From NCBI GenBank assembly GCA_002503595.1, contig DASC01000062.1, positions 12,525 to 21,362 on the forward strand: a stretch of 8,838 nucleotides of DNA. The letters are read 5' to 3'. A program made the position numbers and the translations under genes. The stretch's first letter is position 1, and each line of letters starts with the position of its first letter. Below the pieces are notes generated by a model that searched no databases, had not been told where the DNA came from, and was given only the letters and a program-made list of their open reading frames with translations. Source of the DNA: Candidatus Methanogaster sp. UBA203 (GTDB taxonomy: Archaea > Halobacteriota > Methanosarcinia > Methanosarcinales > Methanogasteraceae). This document shows positions 1 through 6,447 of this stretch, piece after piece.

Positions 1-95
1 GTGTAATCTCGTGGTTTTATATGTAGATATCCGCACACAATACTCGAGTAAGTACCGAAACTCTGCGCACCCGCGGTAAATTCCCACAACTTATT

Positions 96-115
96 GGCAT
101 GTACCTTGCCATGCC
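96..115. promoter_or_regulatory. Inverted repeat upstream of the CLC promoter
   Basis: GGCATG (96-101) and CATGCC (110-115) form a perfect 6-bp dyad with an 8-nt spacer. It lies about 20 bp upstream of the TATA-like box of the CLC gene, a position where archaeal regulators often bind. It could be an operator or a chance dyad; nothing in the window identifies a regulator. The rest of 1-134 shows no coding potential that I trust. Confidence 0.3.
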
Positions 116-134
116 GTTTAAGCCACACCCCTCC

Positions 135-142
135 TTAAATAT
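135..142 (+). promoter_or_regulatory. Archaeal TATA-like box for the CLC gene
   Basis: TTAAATAT is an A/T-only stretch set in a mixed-composition region. Archaeal transcription usually starts about 25 nt downstream of the TATA box, which puts the transcript start near 162-166. That leaves a short leader of about 15 nt carrying the GAGGA motif before the GTG at 179. No clear purine-rich BRE is visible just upstream. Confidence 0.5.
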
Positions 143-165
143 CTTACAGTCACAACATCTAAGTT

Positions 166-170
166 GAGGA
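166..170 (+). promoter_or_regulatory. Shine-Dalgarno motif deciding the CLC start
   Basis: GAGGA ends 8 nt before the GTG at 179, a normal spacing. The longer reading frame would begin with a TTG at 164, but that codon overlaps this motif and would itself have no ribosome-binding site. GTG 179 is therefore the better start. Confidence 0.5.
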
Positions 171-178
171 ATCAAACA

Positions 179-2005
179 GTGAAGAATAGCAGGAAGATAT
201 CATCGGTAGTTGCCAGAGATCACCTGCGGAAATTAAATTTTGAGTATATCGAGCACTGGGTTCCATACAGCATCTTAATCGGACTGGCTGCCGGCGCGAG
301 TGCCATAATCTTCTACAGTCTGCTATCGGTTGTATCGCACTATATACTTGGGGGTATCGGGTATTGTTACACCACTCCCACCGGATGTGAACGGCCGCTA
401 CTACCGGTGCCATCGGTCATTCTACCAGGCTCGCTTGGAGACCTGCACACATGGTATCTTGTGGCAATACCGGCCATAGGCGGACTTATTGCAGGTCTTA
501 TAACATATCGATATGCACCAGAGGCGGTTGGTGAGGGGACCGATGCAGTGATCGATTCGTACCACCGGCAACAGGGACGGATCAGAGGCAGGATTCCTAT
601 CGTCAAGACGATCGCCTCTGCGATCACCATCGGCACCGGCGGGAGCGCGGGCAGGGAAGGTCCGATCACACAGATCGGTGCTGGTTTCGGGTCGTATCTT
701 GCAGACAAACTGAAACTCGACGACAATGGACGGAGGATGATGCTGTCGTGCGGCGCAGCAGGTGGAATCGGCAGCATCTTCCGTGCACCACTCGGAGGTG
801 CCCTCTTCGCAATCAGCGTGTTATACAAAAGGGATTCGGAATTCGAGTCGCTTGTTCCGGCATTCATCTCGTCTATCATCGCGTATTCGGTCTTCTGTTC
901 GGTCTTCGGGTGGGGCTCGCTCTTCACGACTCCGGATTACACATTCACACACCCGGCTGAACTTGTATTCGATGCAACGCTCGGCATCCTATGCGGTCTT
1001 GTGGGCATCCTCCACATCAAGATATTTCATGGAATACGCGATCTCTTCGAAAAATGGGGGATAAAAAACTATTTTAAGCCGATGATCGGCGGACTTTTGC
1101 TTGGATTGCTCGTTTTGTTCGTACACCGGAGCTGTGGATATGGCTACGGTATCTTCGGAGGTGGTTATGAGTCGATACAGTCTGCAATAGATGGGGAACT
1201 GGCAGTAGAGGTTCTGATGCTGCTTATTTTAGCCAAGATCCTTGCCACCTCATTCACCCTTGGTTCTGGCGGCAGCGGCGGCGTCTTCGCACCAACACTT
1301 GCAATCGGCGCTGCAATCGGCGGTGCATTCGGCATTGCGGCACATGTCTTTTTCCCTGGGATCATCGGTGATATGCAGTCAACATCGTTCGTTCTAATCG
1401 GTATGGCAGCGCTTCTATCCGGAGTTGCACGCGTTCCGATTGCGGCAATCGTGATCGTATCCGAACTCACTGGAAACTATAACCTGCTGCCGCCGCTGAT
1501 GTTTGCCTCGACCATTGCGTACCTTGTGACAAGCAACTGGACGATCTATGAAAAGCAGGTTCCTGCAAGGGTGGATTCGCCAGCGCACCGTGAGGAACTG
1601 ACGATCGATATTCTTGAGAACGCATCCGTGCGCGATGCGATGGCAACCGATGTCATGCCTGTAAATCCAACAAACAGCGTCCAGACCGTGCTCCACCTGA
1701 TCACCAAGTACGGGCACATCGGATATCCTGTACTCGATGATAACCGCCTTGTCGGCATCGTAACCTTCAAGGATGCCGAACGCGTGCCGGCAGAGGATCG
1801 TGAAGAGGCGCTTGTTGAGCAGGTAATGACGCCTGCCACGTCGCTTATCGTGGCATATCCTGATGAGTCGCTTGAGGATGCGCTGCGCAAACTTGTGCTA
1901 AACGATATCGGGAGACTTCCGGTGGTCGATAGGGATGATCAGTCAAAGATACTTGGTATAGTGACGAAGTCTGACATCATACGGCTTCATGCGCAGTTGC
2001 AGTGA
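179..2005 (+). CDS. CLC-family anion channel/transporter with C-terminal CBS pair
   Basis: Integral membrane protein of about 608 residues (numbered from GTG 179; a TTG at 164 would add five). It should move chloride or a similar anion across the cytoplasmic membrane as a dimer. Conserved CLC motifs are visible: GREGP with the gating glutamate at about E160, a GSGGSGGVFAP pore motif around 362-372, and a pore tyrosine near Y457. The first motif is GEGTD (118-122) instead of the textbook GSGIP. Aligning APLGGALF with the E. coli ClcA helix places Ser213-Val214 where ClcA has Glu202-Glu203, so the internal proton glutamate is absent. Two CBS domains follow (about 483-536 and 548-605), each with a VMP or VMTP start and an hxGIVT end; such pairs often sense adenine nucleotides. 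It has its own promoter and is separated by 323 bp from the next gene. The family is certain; ion specificity and channel versus exchanger mode are not. Confidence 0.93.
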   Translation: MKNSRKISSVVARDHLRKLNFEYIEHWVPYSILIGLAAGASAIIFYSLLSVVSHYILGGIGYCYTTPTGCERPLLPVPSVILPGSLGDLHTWYLVAIPAIGGLIAGLITYRYAPEAVGEGTDAVIDSYHRQQGRIRGRIPIVKTIASAITIGTGGSAGREGPITQIGAGFGSYLADKLKLDDNGRRMMLSCGAAGGIGSIFRAPLGGALFAISVLYKRDSEFESLVPAFISSIIAYSVFCSVFGWGSLFTTPDYTFTHPAELVFDATLGILCGLVGILHIKIFHGIRDLFEKWGIKNYFKPMIGGLLLGLLVLFVHRSCGYGYGIFGGGYESIQSAIDGELAVEVLMLLILAKILATSFTLGSGGSGGVFAPTLAIGAAIGGAFGIAAHVFFPGIIGDMQSTSFVLIGMAALLSGVARVPIAAIVIVSELTGNYNLLPPLMFASTIAYLVTSNWTIYEKQVPARVDSPAHREELTIDILENASVRDAMATDVMPVNPTNSVQTVLHLITKYGHIGYPVLDDNRLVGIVTFKDAERVPAEDREEALVEQVMTPATSLIVAYPDESLEDALRKLVLNDIGRLPVVDRDDQSKILGIVTKSDIIRLHAQLQ

Positions 2006-2023
2006 TTTGTGGCGGAAGGCGCT

Positions 2024-2084
2024 GTTAGGGAATCCCGGCATTGTCATTTTTTCCAGTGAAATCGCCATGCCCTTAGATTCTAAC
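2024..2084 (+). other. Imperfect hairpin just after the CLC gene
   Basis: GTTAGGGAATC (2024-2034) pairs with GATTCTAAC (2076-2084), leaving a two-base GG bulge. Inside it GGCAT (2037-2041) pairs with ATGCC (2067-2071). The 25-nt apical loop contains a run of six T. It starts 18 nt after the CLC stop codon. It may be a transcription-termination or mRNA-stabilising structure, or the remains of a small mobile element. The pairing was found by eye and its stability was not calculated. Confidence 0.35.
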
Positions 2085-2111
2085 GCAAGCGTCGACGGCA
2101 GAGCCGTTACC

Positions 2112-2137
2112 GTAGAGTGCGCAGAGCCACGCAGAGG
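2112..2137. repeat. Short CGCAGAG-type direct repeats
   Basis: CGTAGAG (2112), CGCAGAG (2121) and CGCAGAG (2131) follow each other about every 10 bp, and a CTCTTGCGTCCTCCGTG stretch lies shortly downstream. Similar strings of CGCAGAG units occur in intergenic DNA of many prokaryotes and have no known function. No protein is encoded here. Confidence 0.35.
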
Positions 2138-2328
2138 GCTGAAAACAGTCTCGAAACTCTTGCGTCCTCCGTGATGATAAATCACTTGAATCACTTGATT
2201 TTCAGACCGTGTCGGGAATCCCCAAGGTAGCATCAATCATACCCCCGTCGAATCGATCCTGCATCGAGCGTATCCTGCGAAGGGACACTTAATTGCCATG
2301 TTCTGCCAATATTACTATAGTGATATAA

Positions 2329-3534
2329 TTGCATGCCAGAATAACAATCAGATCTATCATCTGGTGGTGGATGATCACACTCATAGCAATCACAGCGATT
2401 GCAACCGCACCGACATGCTGCGCCGCCCATCCCGGCAGTGGCAACACGGATATTAAAATCGCAGTGAACGAACTCACGCCCCAGCCAGTCGAGCCGGGAC
2501 GCGATCTCGTGCTATCCGTGACGCTTGGCAACTACGGCAGAGGTGCGGCAGAACACGTGGTGCTCACGATCATGCCAGATTCGCCAATCATCCTCAAGAA
2601 CGAGAACGATCGAATTATGCGATTCGAGAAGATCATCGGATATACGGTGCCCGCGTCGAGACGTACCTGCTCTACATCGATCCTGCTGCGGTTTCAGGCA
2701 ACTACGAGGTCGAACTCGGCGCAACATGGACTGATGACGGAGCGCACCGCGAGCAGAACCTAACCGTCCCGGTTGTGGTACGTGGCGAACCAAAACTCGT
2801 GATCTCGGAGATCACGATTGAACCCGAGACCATAAAGCCGGAAGATGCGTTTGATCTCGGTTTCCATGTTTCAAATAAGGGTTCCGGAACCGCAAGCACG
2901 GTGCAGGTGACTGCCGCACTTGATAACCTCCCGTTTGTGCCGATGGGTGCGGGATACGAAAGTCATCAAGAGACTTGACCCGGATGCATCGGAGCAACTG
3001 AGCTACCGGATCATGGTCAGCGACGGAGCAGATATCATGTCGTACGCGATACCAATAACGATGCGCTATGACGAGGAGAGCGGCGGAAACGCAACCTCGC
3101 AGAGTTCTGTCGGGATCAATGTGGTGGGGGATGCCGATCTCTGCATCGCAAGCGTGAGGACAAACCCGGAAAACCCCGCAATCGGAGATGCCATGACACT
3201 CATGATCCAGATAGAAAATTCCGGACACGGCGATGCCGAGTCTGCGAAAGTAACGATCGATATCCCGTTTGCGGGAACCCGGACCGCATTCCTCGACAAG
3301 ATCGAGGCAGACGATGATGCACCGTGCATCTTCAACTTCCGCGCAACAGAACGTGGAGAGATCCCATATCATGCTGTGATCTCGTACAAAGACGATCTCG
3401 GGGATCACAACACGGCAACCGTTGATCTGGTGCTGTATGTTGGCGACGGTGGAAACGGTGATATGTTGATTCCGGCTCTCGCTGTGGCTGCGATCATCAT
3501 TGCCGGCGTATTCTATCTTCGCAGGAAGAAATGA
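2329..3534 (+). pseudogene. Frameshifted exported CARDB-repeat surface protein (COG1361-like)
   Basis: Three overlapping frames together read as one protein of about 400 residues: 2329-2763, then a frame covering about 2654-2978, then a frame to the stop at 3534. It begins with a hydrophobic signal sequence (Arg4, Arg8, then WWWMITLIAITAIATA) and has roughly three CARDB/NEW3-like beta-sandwich domains, each with a pattern like EPGRDLVLSVTLGNYGRG or NPAIGDAMTLMIQIENSGHG. It ends in one membrane helix followed by RRKK, so it should be anchored outside the cell. Continuity is restored by adding one base near 2653 (reading VPAxVETYLLYID) and removing one G from the GGG at 2951-2953 (reading PMGADTKVIKRLDPDA). 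Stops at 2761-2763 and 2976-2978 otherwise truncate it. The start is TTG 2329, preceded by an in-frame TAA; ATG 2371 is possible but lacks the positive N-region. It sits 30 bp before the permease gene, as the extracytoplasmic partner of the exporter. Real mutation and assembly error cannot be told apart here. Confidence 0.8.
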
Positions 3535-3564
3535 GAAGATCCCGGACAGATCGGATCGATTAAA

Positions 3565-4776
3565 ATGACCTCCACAACAACAGAACTCAAGGTTTCAGCA
3601 TTCCTCGCCTACAAATTCATCGCAAAGGGCAACAGAGGCACATCAGCGCTCACAATTCTCATAATGGCGCTCGCCTTCGTGAACCTCATGTTCACGACAT
3701 CGGTCTTCGACGGGATGGGCGACGCCACCGAGAAACAGGTGATTGATACCCTTTACAGCAACATCGTGATCGAACCGAAGGATGAGGAGATATATATCGA
3801 GAACCCTGACTCGGTTGTGAAGAAGATAATCAATGTACCCGGGGTTATAGGCACCTCTGCGCAGTACGTCACAGGTGCAACCATCGCCTACGAAGAGCAG
3901 AGCGGCGCATGGAGTATCCGCGCTGTCGATCCTGCTGATGAGCGAACAGTCTCTACGGTTCCTGATATGATGATCGAGGGCGAGTATCTGAGCAGATCCG
4001 ATACCAGAGAGATCATCATCGGAAAAGAGATCGCGGGTGGGCATGGCGGGAGCCTCGAACACACATCGCTCGGCGGCGTTGTGGTCGGCGACACCGTGGA
4101 GGTCGCATTCACGAACGGAGTCAGACGTGAGTATCGGGTGAAAGGGATATTTGATACGAACTTCATCCAGTCGAATCAGCTGGCATACGTAACCGAGAAG
4201 GAGTTGGAATCAGTGCTCGGAATCCACGATATGGCGTCCCAGATTCTTGTAAAGACCGATACGAAGGGCGAAGAGGATAGATTTCCAAACCAGTTCGTTG
4301 AGCTGGGCGTTCACGAAGATATCAAACCATGGATAGTGTATGCAGGGATAGTCGCCACCCTCACACAGAGTTTCGATGCGCTAAATGCACTCACCGGAGC
4401 TATTGGCTTCTTTGTTGCAGGCGTCACAATCTTCATCGTGATCTACGTTAGCACAGTGAGCAAACGAAGGCAGATGGGAATCCTGCGGGCGATCGGGATC
4501 AAGGAATCGATAATCGTCCGGTCGTATATATTTCAGGCTGTATTTTATGCTGTATGCGGTTGCATTGCCGGACTGGTGATCATGTTTGCCATACTGGTAC
4601 CCTATTTCATCAAGCACCCAATGGTATTTCCCATGGGGAATGTAACACTTTTAATCGAGCAAAAAGCTGCCATCACGAGAAGCGCAGGGCTGATTATATC
4701 TGCTGCAATTGCAGGTTTCCTCCCATCGTGGCGGGCGGTGCGTGAAACGATCCTTGATGCGATCTGGGGGGACTAA
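3565..4776 (+). CDS. FtsX/MacB-like ABC transporter permease
   Basis: Membrane subunit of 403 residues, the usual length for the MacB/LolC/FtsX permease family. The topology is typical: one helix at about 27-47, a large extracytoplasmic domain (about 50-270), then three helices at about 274-297, 319-345 and 372-389. The conserved cytoplasmic KRRQMGILRAIG segment (300-311) follows helix 2 and contacts the ATPase; the C-terminal PSWRAVRETILDAIWG is also characteristic. These proteins act by mechanotransmission, moving lipoproteins, peptides or surface material without a classical pore. The substrate is unknown. The gene lies 30 bp after the CARDB gene and abuts the ATPase gene, so the three are probably co-transcribed. 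The start ATG 3565 has only a weak GGAT-type ribosome-binding site. No frame damage is seen. Confidence 0.93.
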   Translation: MTSTTTELKVSAFLAYKFIAKGNRGTSALTILIMALAFVNLMFTTSVFDGMGDATEKQVIDTLYSNIVIEPKDEEIYIENPDSVVKKIINVPGVIGTSAQYVTGATIAYEEQSGAWSIRAVDPADERTVSTVPDMMIEGEYLSRSDTREIIIGKEIAGGHGGSLEHTSLGGVVVGDTVEVAFTNGVRREYRVKGIFDTNFIQSNQLAYVTEKELESVLGIHDMASQILVKTDTKGEEDRFPNQFVELGVHEDIKPWIVYAGIVATLTQSFDALNALTGAIGFFVAGVTIFIVIYVSTVSKRRQMGILRAIGIKESIIVRSYIFQAVFYAVCGCIAGLVIMFAILVPYFIKHPMVFPMGNVTLLIEQKAAITRSAGLIISAAIAGFLPSWRAVRETILDAIWGD

Positions 4777-5478
4777 ATGATGGGACGAGATGCGCAGGAC
4801 ACGATAATTGCGACAAGGAATCTCTCACGAACATATACTATAGGCAAGGTACAGGTGCAAGCACTTAAAAATGTGACGCTCGATATCAGGAGGGGTGAGT
4901 TTGCAGCGATCATGGGAAAGAGTGGAAGCGGGAAATCAACGCTCCTGCACCAGTTAGGGCTTCTTGATACGCCGACCGAAGGCGAGATTATGATCGATGG
5001 GATCGAGATCTCGGGGCTCTCGGAAGCAGCGAGGACGAGATTCAGGCTCGAGAAGTTCGGTTACGTCTTTCAGGAGTACGCGATCCTGCCTGAACTAACA
5101 GCGCTTGAGAATGTGTACCTGCCAGCGATGGCGCTCGGGTTGTCGCAGGGCGAGTGTACCAGGAACGGGATGGATGCGCTCGAGAAGGTTGGACTTACGG
5201 AGAGGGCGGATCACCGCCCGCGAGAGATGTCAGGCGGCGAGCAGCAGCGGGTTGCGATTGCGCGAGCGCTAATCAATAAGCCGAAGATTCTCTTTGCTGA
5301 CGAGCCGACCGCGAATCTGGACAGCGCCTCGTCGAAGCAGATACTTGAGCTCTTCCGGGGGCTGAACCGGGATCTCGGGCAGACGATCCTGATGGTGACG
5401 CATGAGCTTGAGGACGCGGACATCGTGGACCAGGTGATCTGGCTCGCTGATGGCGAGGTTGTGGGGCGGGAAGGGTGA
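4777..5478 (+). CDS. ABC transporter ATPase (LolD/MacB type)
   Basis: Cytoplasmic ATP-hydrolysing subunit of 233 residues that drives the adjacent permease. All motifs are intact: Walker A GKSGSGKST (47-55), Q-loop Gln99 in YVFQE, signature MSGGEQQR (151-158), Walker B ILFADEP with catalytic Glu176, D-loop ANLD (179-182) and H-loop His209. The QxxxLPELTALENVYLP stretch after the Q-loop is typical of the LolD/MacB subfamily. The first ATG directly follows the permease stop; ATG 4780 is equally possible, with GGGGGG (4766-4771) giving 5- or 8-nt spacing. Such junctions indicate translational coupling. The 3' third of this gene has a decayed homologue at about 6239-6385. Family assignment is secure; the exported substrate is unknown. 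Confidence 0.95.
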   Translation: MMGRDAQDTIIATRNLSRTYTIGKVQVQALKNVTLDIRRGEFAAIMGKSGSGKSTLLHQLGLLDTPTEGEIMIDGIEISGLSEAARTRFRLEKFGYVFQEYAILPELTALENVYLPAMALGLSQGECTRNGMDALEKVGLTERADHRPREMSGGEQQRVAIARALINKPKILFADEPTANLDSASSKQILELFRGLNRDLGQTILMVTHELEDADIVDQVIWLADGEVVGREG

Positions 5479-5490
5479 GATATGTGCGCA

Positions 5491-5510
5491 ATAGGGCTTG
5501 AAAGCCTTAT
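5491..5510 (+). terminator. Hairpin between convergent ATPase and toxin genes
   Basis: ATAGGGCT and AGCCTTAT form an 8-bp stem (one G-U pair) closed by a TGAA tetraloop, 12 nt after the ATPase stop. It overlaps the toxin stop codon at 5507-5509. In RNA the pairing is better on the plus strand, which fits termination or 3'-end protection of the ABC transcript. No T-run follows, so terminator activity is uncertain. Confidence 0.35.
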
Positions 5511-5914
5511 ATCAGTTCATCCAGCACCAGCACCCGCAACTCCGGTATAGCCGGTAGATGAGAATCGTTGGTCAGAAAGAACGAAGCACCTGCCCGGATT
5601 GCTGTTGCTATCTGAATGGCGTCCGGTGTGCGAATGTTGTATTCAGCACGCAGACGAGCCGCCTCTTCTGTGATTTCGCATGATAGTGGGATAGTAGCGG
5701 TGTGATTCGCATTAAGCAGGATTTCTCGGTACTGTTGAGCCAACATCGTGTTACCATGCCGGAAGGGATGAACCAGCACCTCCAACAGCGCCACAATAGA
5801 CGCAACCACCCGAAAATCTCCCTGATCCACCGCAACGAAGAACGGTCGAACGATATCCAGATAATCCGGATTCTCCTCGATGAAATAGATGAGAGGTGCG
5901 GTGTCCAAGCCCAC
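5507..5914 (-). CDS. PIN-domain ribonuclease toxin (VapC-like)
   Basis: Small protein of 135 residues covering a complete PIN domain, the length expected of VapC toxins. The four metal-binding acidic residues are in place: Asp4 (GLDTAPLIY), Glu45 (ALLEVLVHP), Asp98 (RTPDAIQIA) and Asp117 (LTNDSHL). Characterised VapC proteins are Mg-dependent endoribonucleases that cut tRNA or rRNA and stop translation when the antitoxin is lost; the RNA target here is unknown. The start is GTG 5914, preceded by a GGAGAGG-type ribosome-binding site. The antitoxin gene ends 20 bp upstream, so the two form an operon. The pair converges on the ABC ATPase gene with a 28-bp gap. The style resembles TA pairs common in cyanobacteria and other bacteria, so transfer is plausible but unproven. 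Confidence 0.9.
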   Translation of the reverse strand: MGLDTAPLIYFIEENPDYLDIVRPFFVAVDQGDFRVVASIVALLEVLVHPFRHGNTMLAQQYREILLNANHTATIPLSCEITEEAARLRAEYNIRTPDAIQIATAIRAGASFFLTNDSHLPAIPELRVLVLDELI

Positions 5915-5934
5915 AACCTCTCCTCACAGGGGTT

Positions 5935-6156
5935 CTAACCATTCCATGATGCCCGCTCACGATCTACGTACTCCTGGGCATCAACATCCTGCCAGATCTC
6001 CCTGCCCAATCCCTGCAGTTCCAGAATACTGTGACCGGGATAGGTGGTCATCTGTTGCCTGACCAGATCTGTCAATTGGTCTATGAGCTTCATCTGGTCG
6101 GGGAGGTCGAGTTGTTGTATCAGATCCAGCGATTTGGCGTAAGTTACTGTTTGCAT
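5935..6156 (-). CDS. Antitoxin of the VapBC-like pair
   Basis: Protein of 73 residues encoded directly upstream of the PIN toxin gene. The start ATG 6156 has a strong ribosome-binding site, AAGGAG (complement of 6165-6170), 8 nt away. The N-terminal half (QQLDLPDQMKLIDQLTDLVRQQM) looks helical, and the C-terminal half (LELQGLGREIWQDVDAQEYV, then DRERASWNG) is acidic and probably wraps the toxin active site. I recognise this HSILELQGLG-EIW-DAQEYV type from antitoxins paired with PIN toxins, mainly in bacteria. It is expected to neutralise the toxin and repress its own promoter; a DNA-binding fold is not obvious from the sequence. The upstream palindrome supports autoregulation. Confidence 0.85.
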   Translation of the reverse strand: MQTVTYAKSLDLIQQLDLPDQMKLIDQLTDLVRQQMTTYPGHSILELQGLGREIWQDVDAQEYVDRERASWNG

Positions 6157-6183
6157 TGTGAGATCTCCTTCGCATTCATCTGG

Positions 6184-6198
6184 TAAAAGCTTTTATCA
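6184..6198 (-). promoter_or_regulatory. Palindromic operator/TATA region of the TA operon
   Basis: TAAAAGCTTTTA (6184-6195) is a perfect 12-bp palindrome whose near edge is 28 bp upstream of the antitoxin start. On the minus strand it overlaps the A/T-rich TTTTGATAAAAG, which is correctly placed for a TATA box: transcription would start near 6171, just before the ribosome-binding site. A repressor binding this palindrome would block promoter access, the usual way toxin-antitoxin operons control themselves. Confidence 0.5.
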
Positions 6199-6238
6199 AA
6201 ACTCTATTATTACTGTTGCCGGGTACGATCACAGCACC

Positions 6239-6385
6239 TTGGTATCTGGCCGGTGCATCTTCAAAACAGATTCTTGAGCTATTCCGGGAGCTAAAATAGG
6301 GGGACCGTGGCAGACAACCCAGATGGTGATGCAATGAGGCTATATGTGGACGTTGTGGATCGGGAGGTGTGGGGGGTTTGACCGA
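6239..6385 (+). pseudogene. Decayed 3' fragment of an ABC transporter ATPase gene
   Basis: This stretch aligns with the 3' end of the intact ATPase gene at 4777-5478. By hand alignment 6256-6296 matches 5327-5367 at 32 of 41 bases without gaps and translates as GASSKQILELFRELK before an in-frame TAG (6297-6299), against SASSKQILELFRGLN in the intact protein. The similarity continues with small gaps through GCAGACAACCCAGATGGTGA (compare GGCAGACGATCCTGATGGTGA) and, more weakly, into a G-rich tail. The Walker A, signature and Walker B portions are missing. It is non-functional. It has diverged too far for a recent duplication; either an old local duplication or the remnant of a second paralogous ABC operon would explain it. 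Confidence 0.75.
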
Positions 6386-6416
6386 ATATAAAGATATAAA
6401 ATATAATAATATCGGC

Positions 6417-6443
6417 GGTGTGTCCACACACAACCATTTTTTT
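6417..6443. terminator. Hairpin with T-run between pseudogene and beta-helix gene
   Basis: GTGTG (6418-6422) pairs with CACAC (6427-6431) around a TCCA loop; flanking GG and CC can extend the stem over a bulge. ATTTTTTT (6436-6443) follows on the plus strand, as at an intrinsic terminator. On the minus strand a T-rich tract (complement of 6382-6412) follows the same hairpin. It may end both the beta-helix transcript and the former transcript of the decayed ATPase gene. Confidence 0.35.
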
Positions 6444-6447
6444 CCGA

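Larger units (their letters stand above)
2006..2328. other. Non-coding gap between the CLC gene and the CARDB gene
   Basis: No open frame here has convincing protein character. The gap holds an imperfect hairpin (2024-2084) and short CGCAGAG-type repeats (2112-2137), both listed separately. GGGAATCCC occurs twice, at 2028-2036 and again near 2214-2222, bracketing about 185 bp; this could be the trace of a small decayed element, but no terminal inverted repeats or target duplications are convincing. AT-rich stretches near 2307-2330 (including GATATAATT at 2322-2330) may hold the promoter of the next gene. Confidence 0.5.

Noticed and set aside
367..927. 186-residue minus-strand frame opposite the CLC gene
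   Set aside because: The plus strand encodes all CLC motifs here; the antisense product has no recognisable domain.
1943..2236. Small frames on both strands in the gap after the CLC gene
   Set aside because: No ribosome-binding site, no family character, and they overlap the hairpin and repeats.
2640..2960. Programmed ribosomal frameshifting in the CARDB gene
   Set aside because: Neither site has a slippery heptamer or a clear downstream structure, and two opposite shifts in one gene would be exceptional.
5479..6447. A larger defence island around the toxin-antitoxin pair
   Set aside because: Only the two TA genes are present; the neighbours are transport and surface-protein genes.
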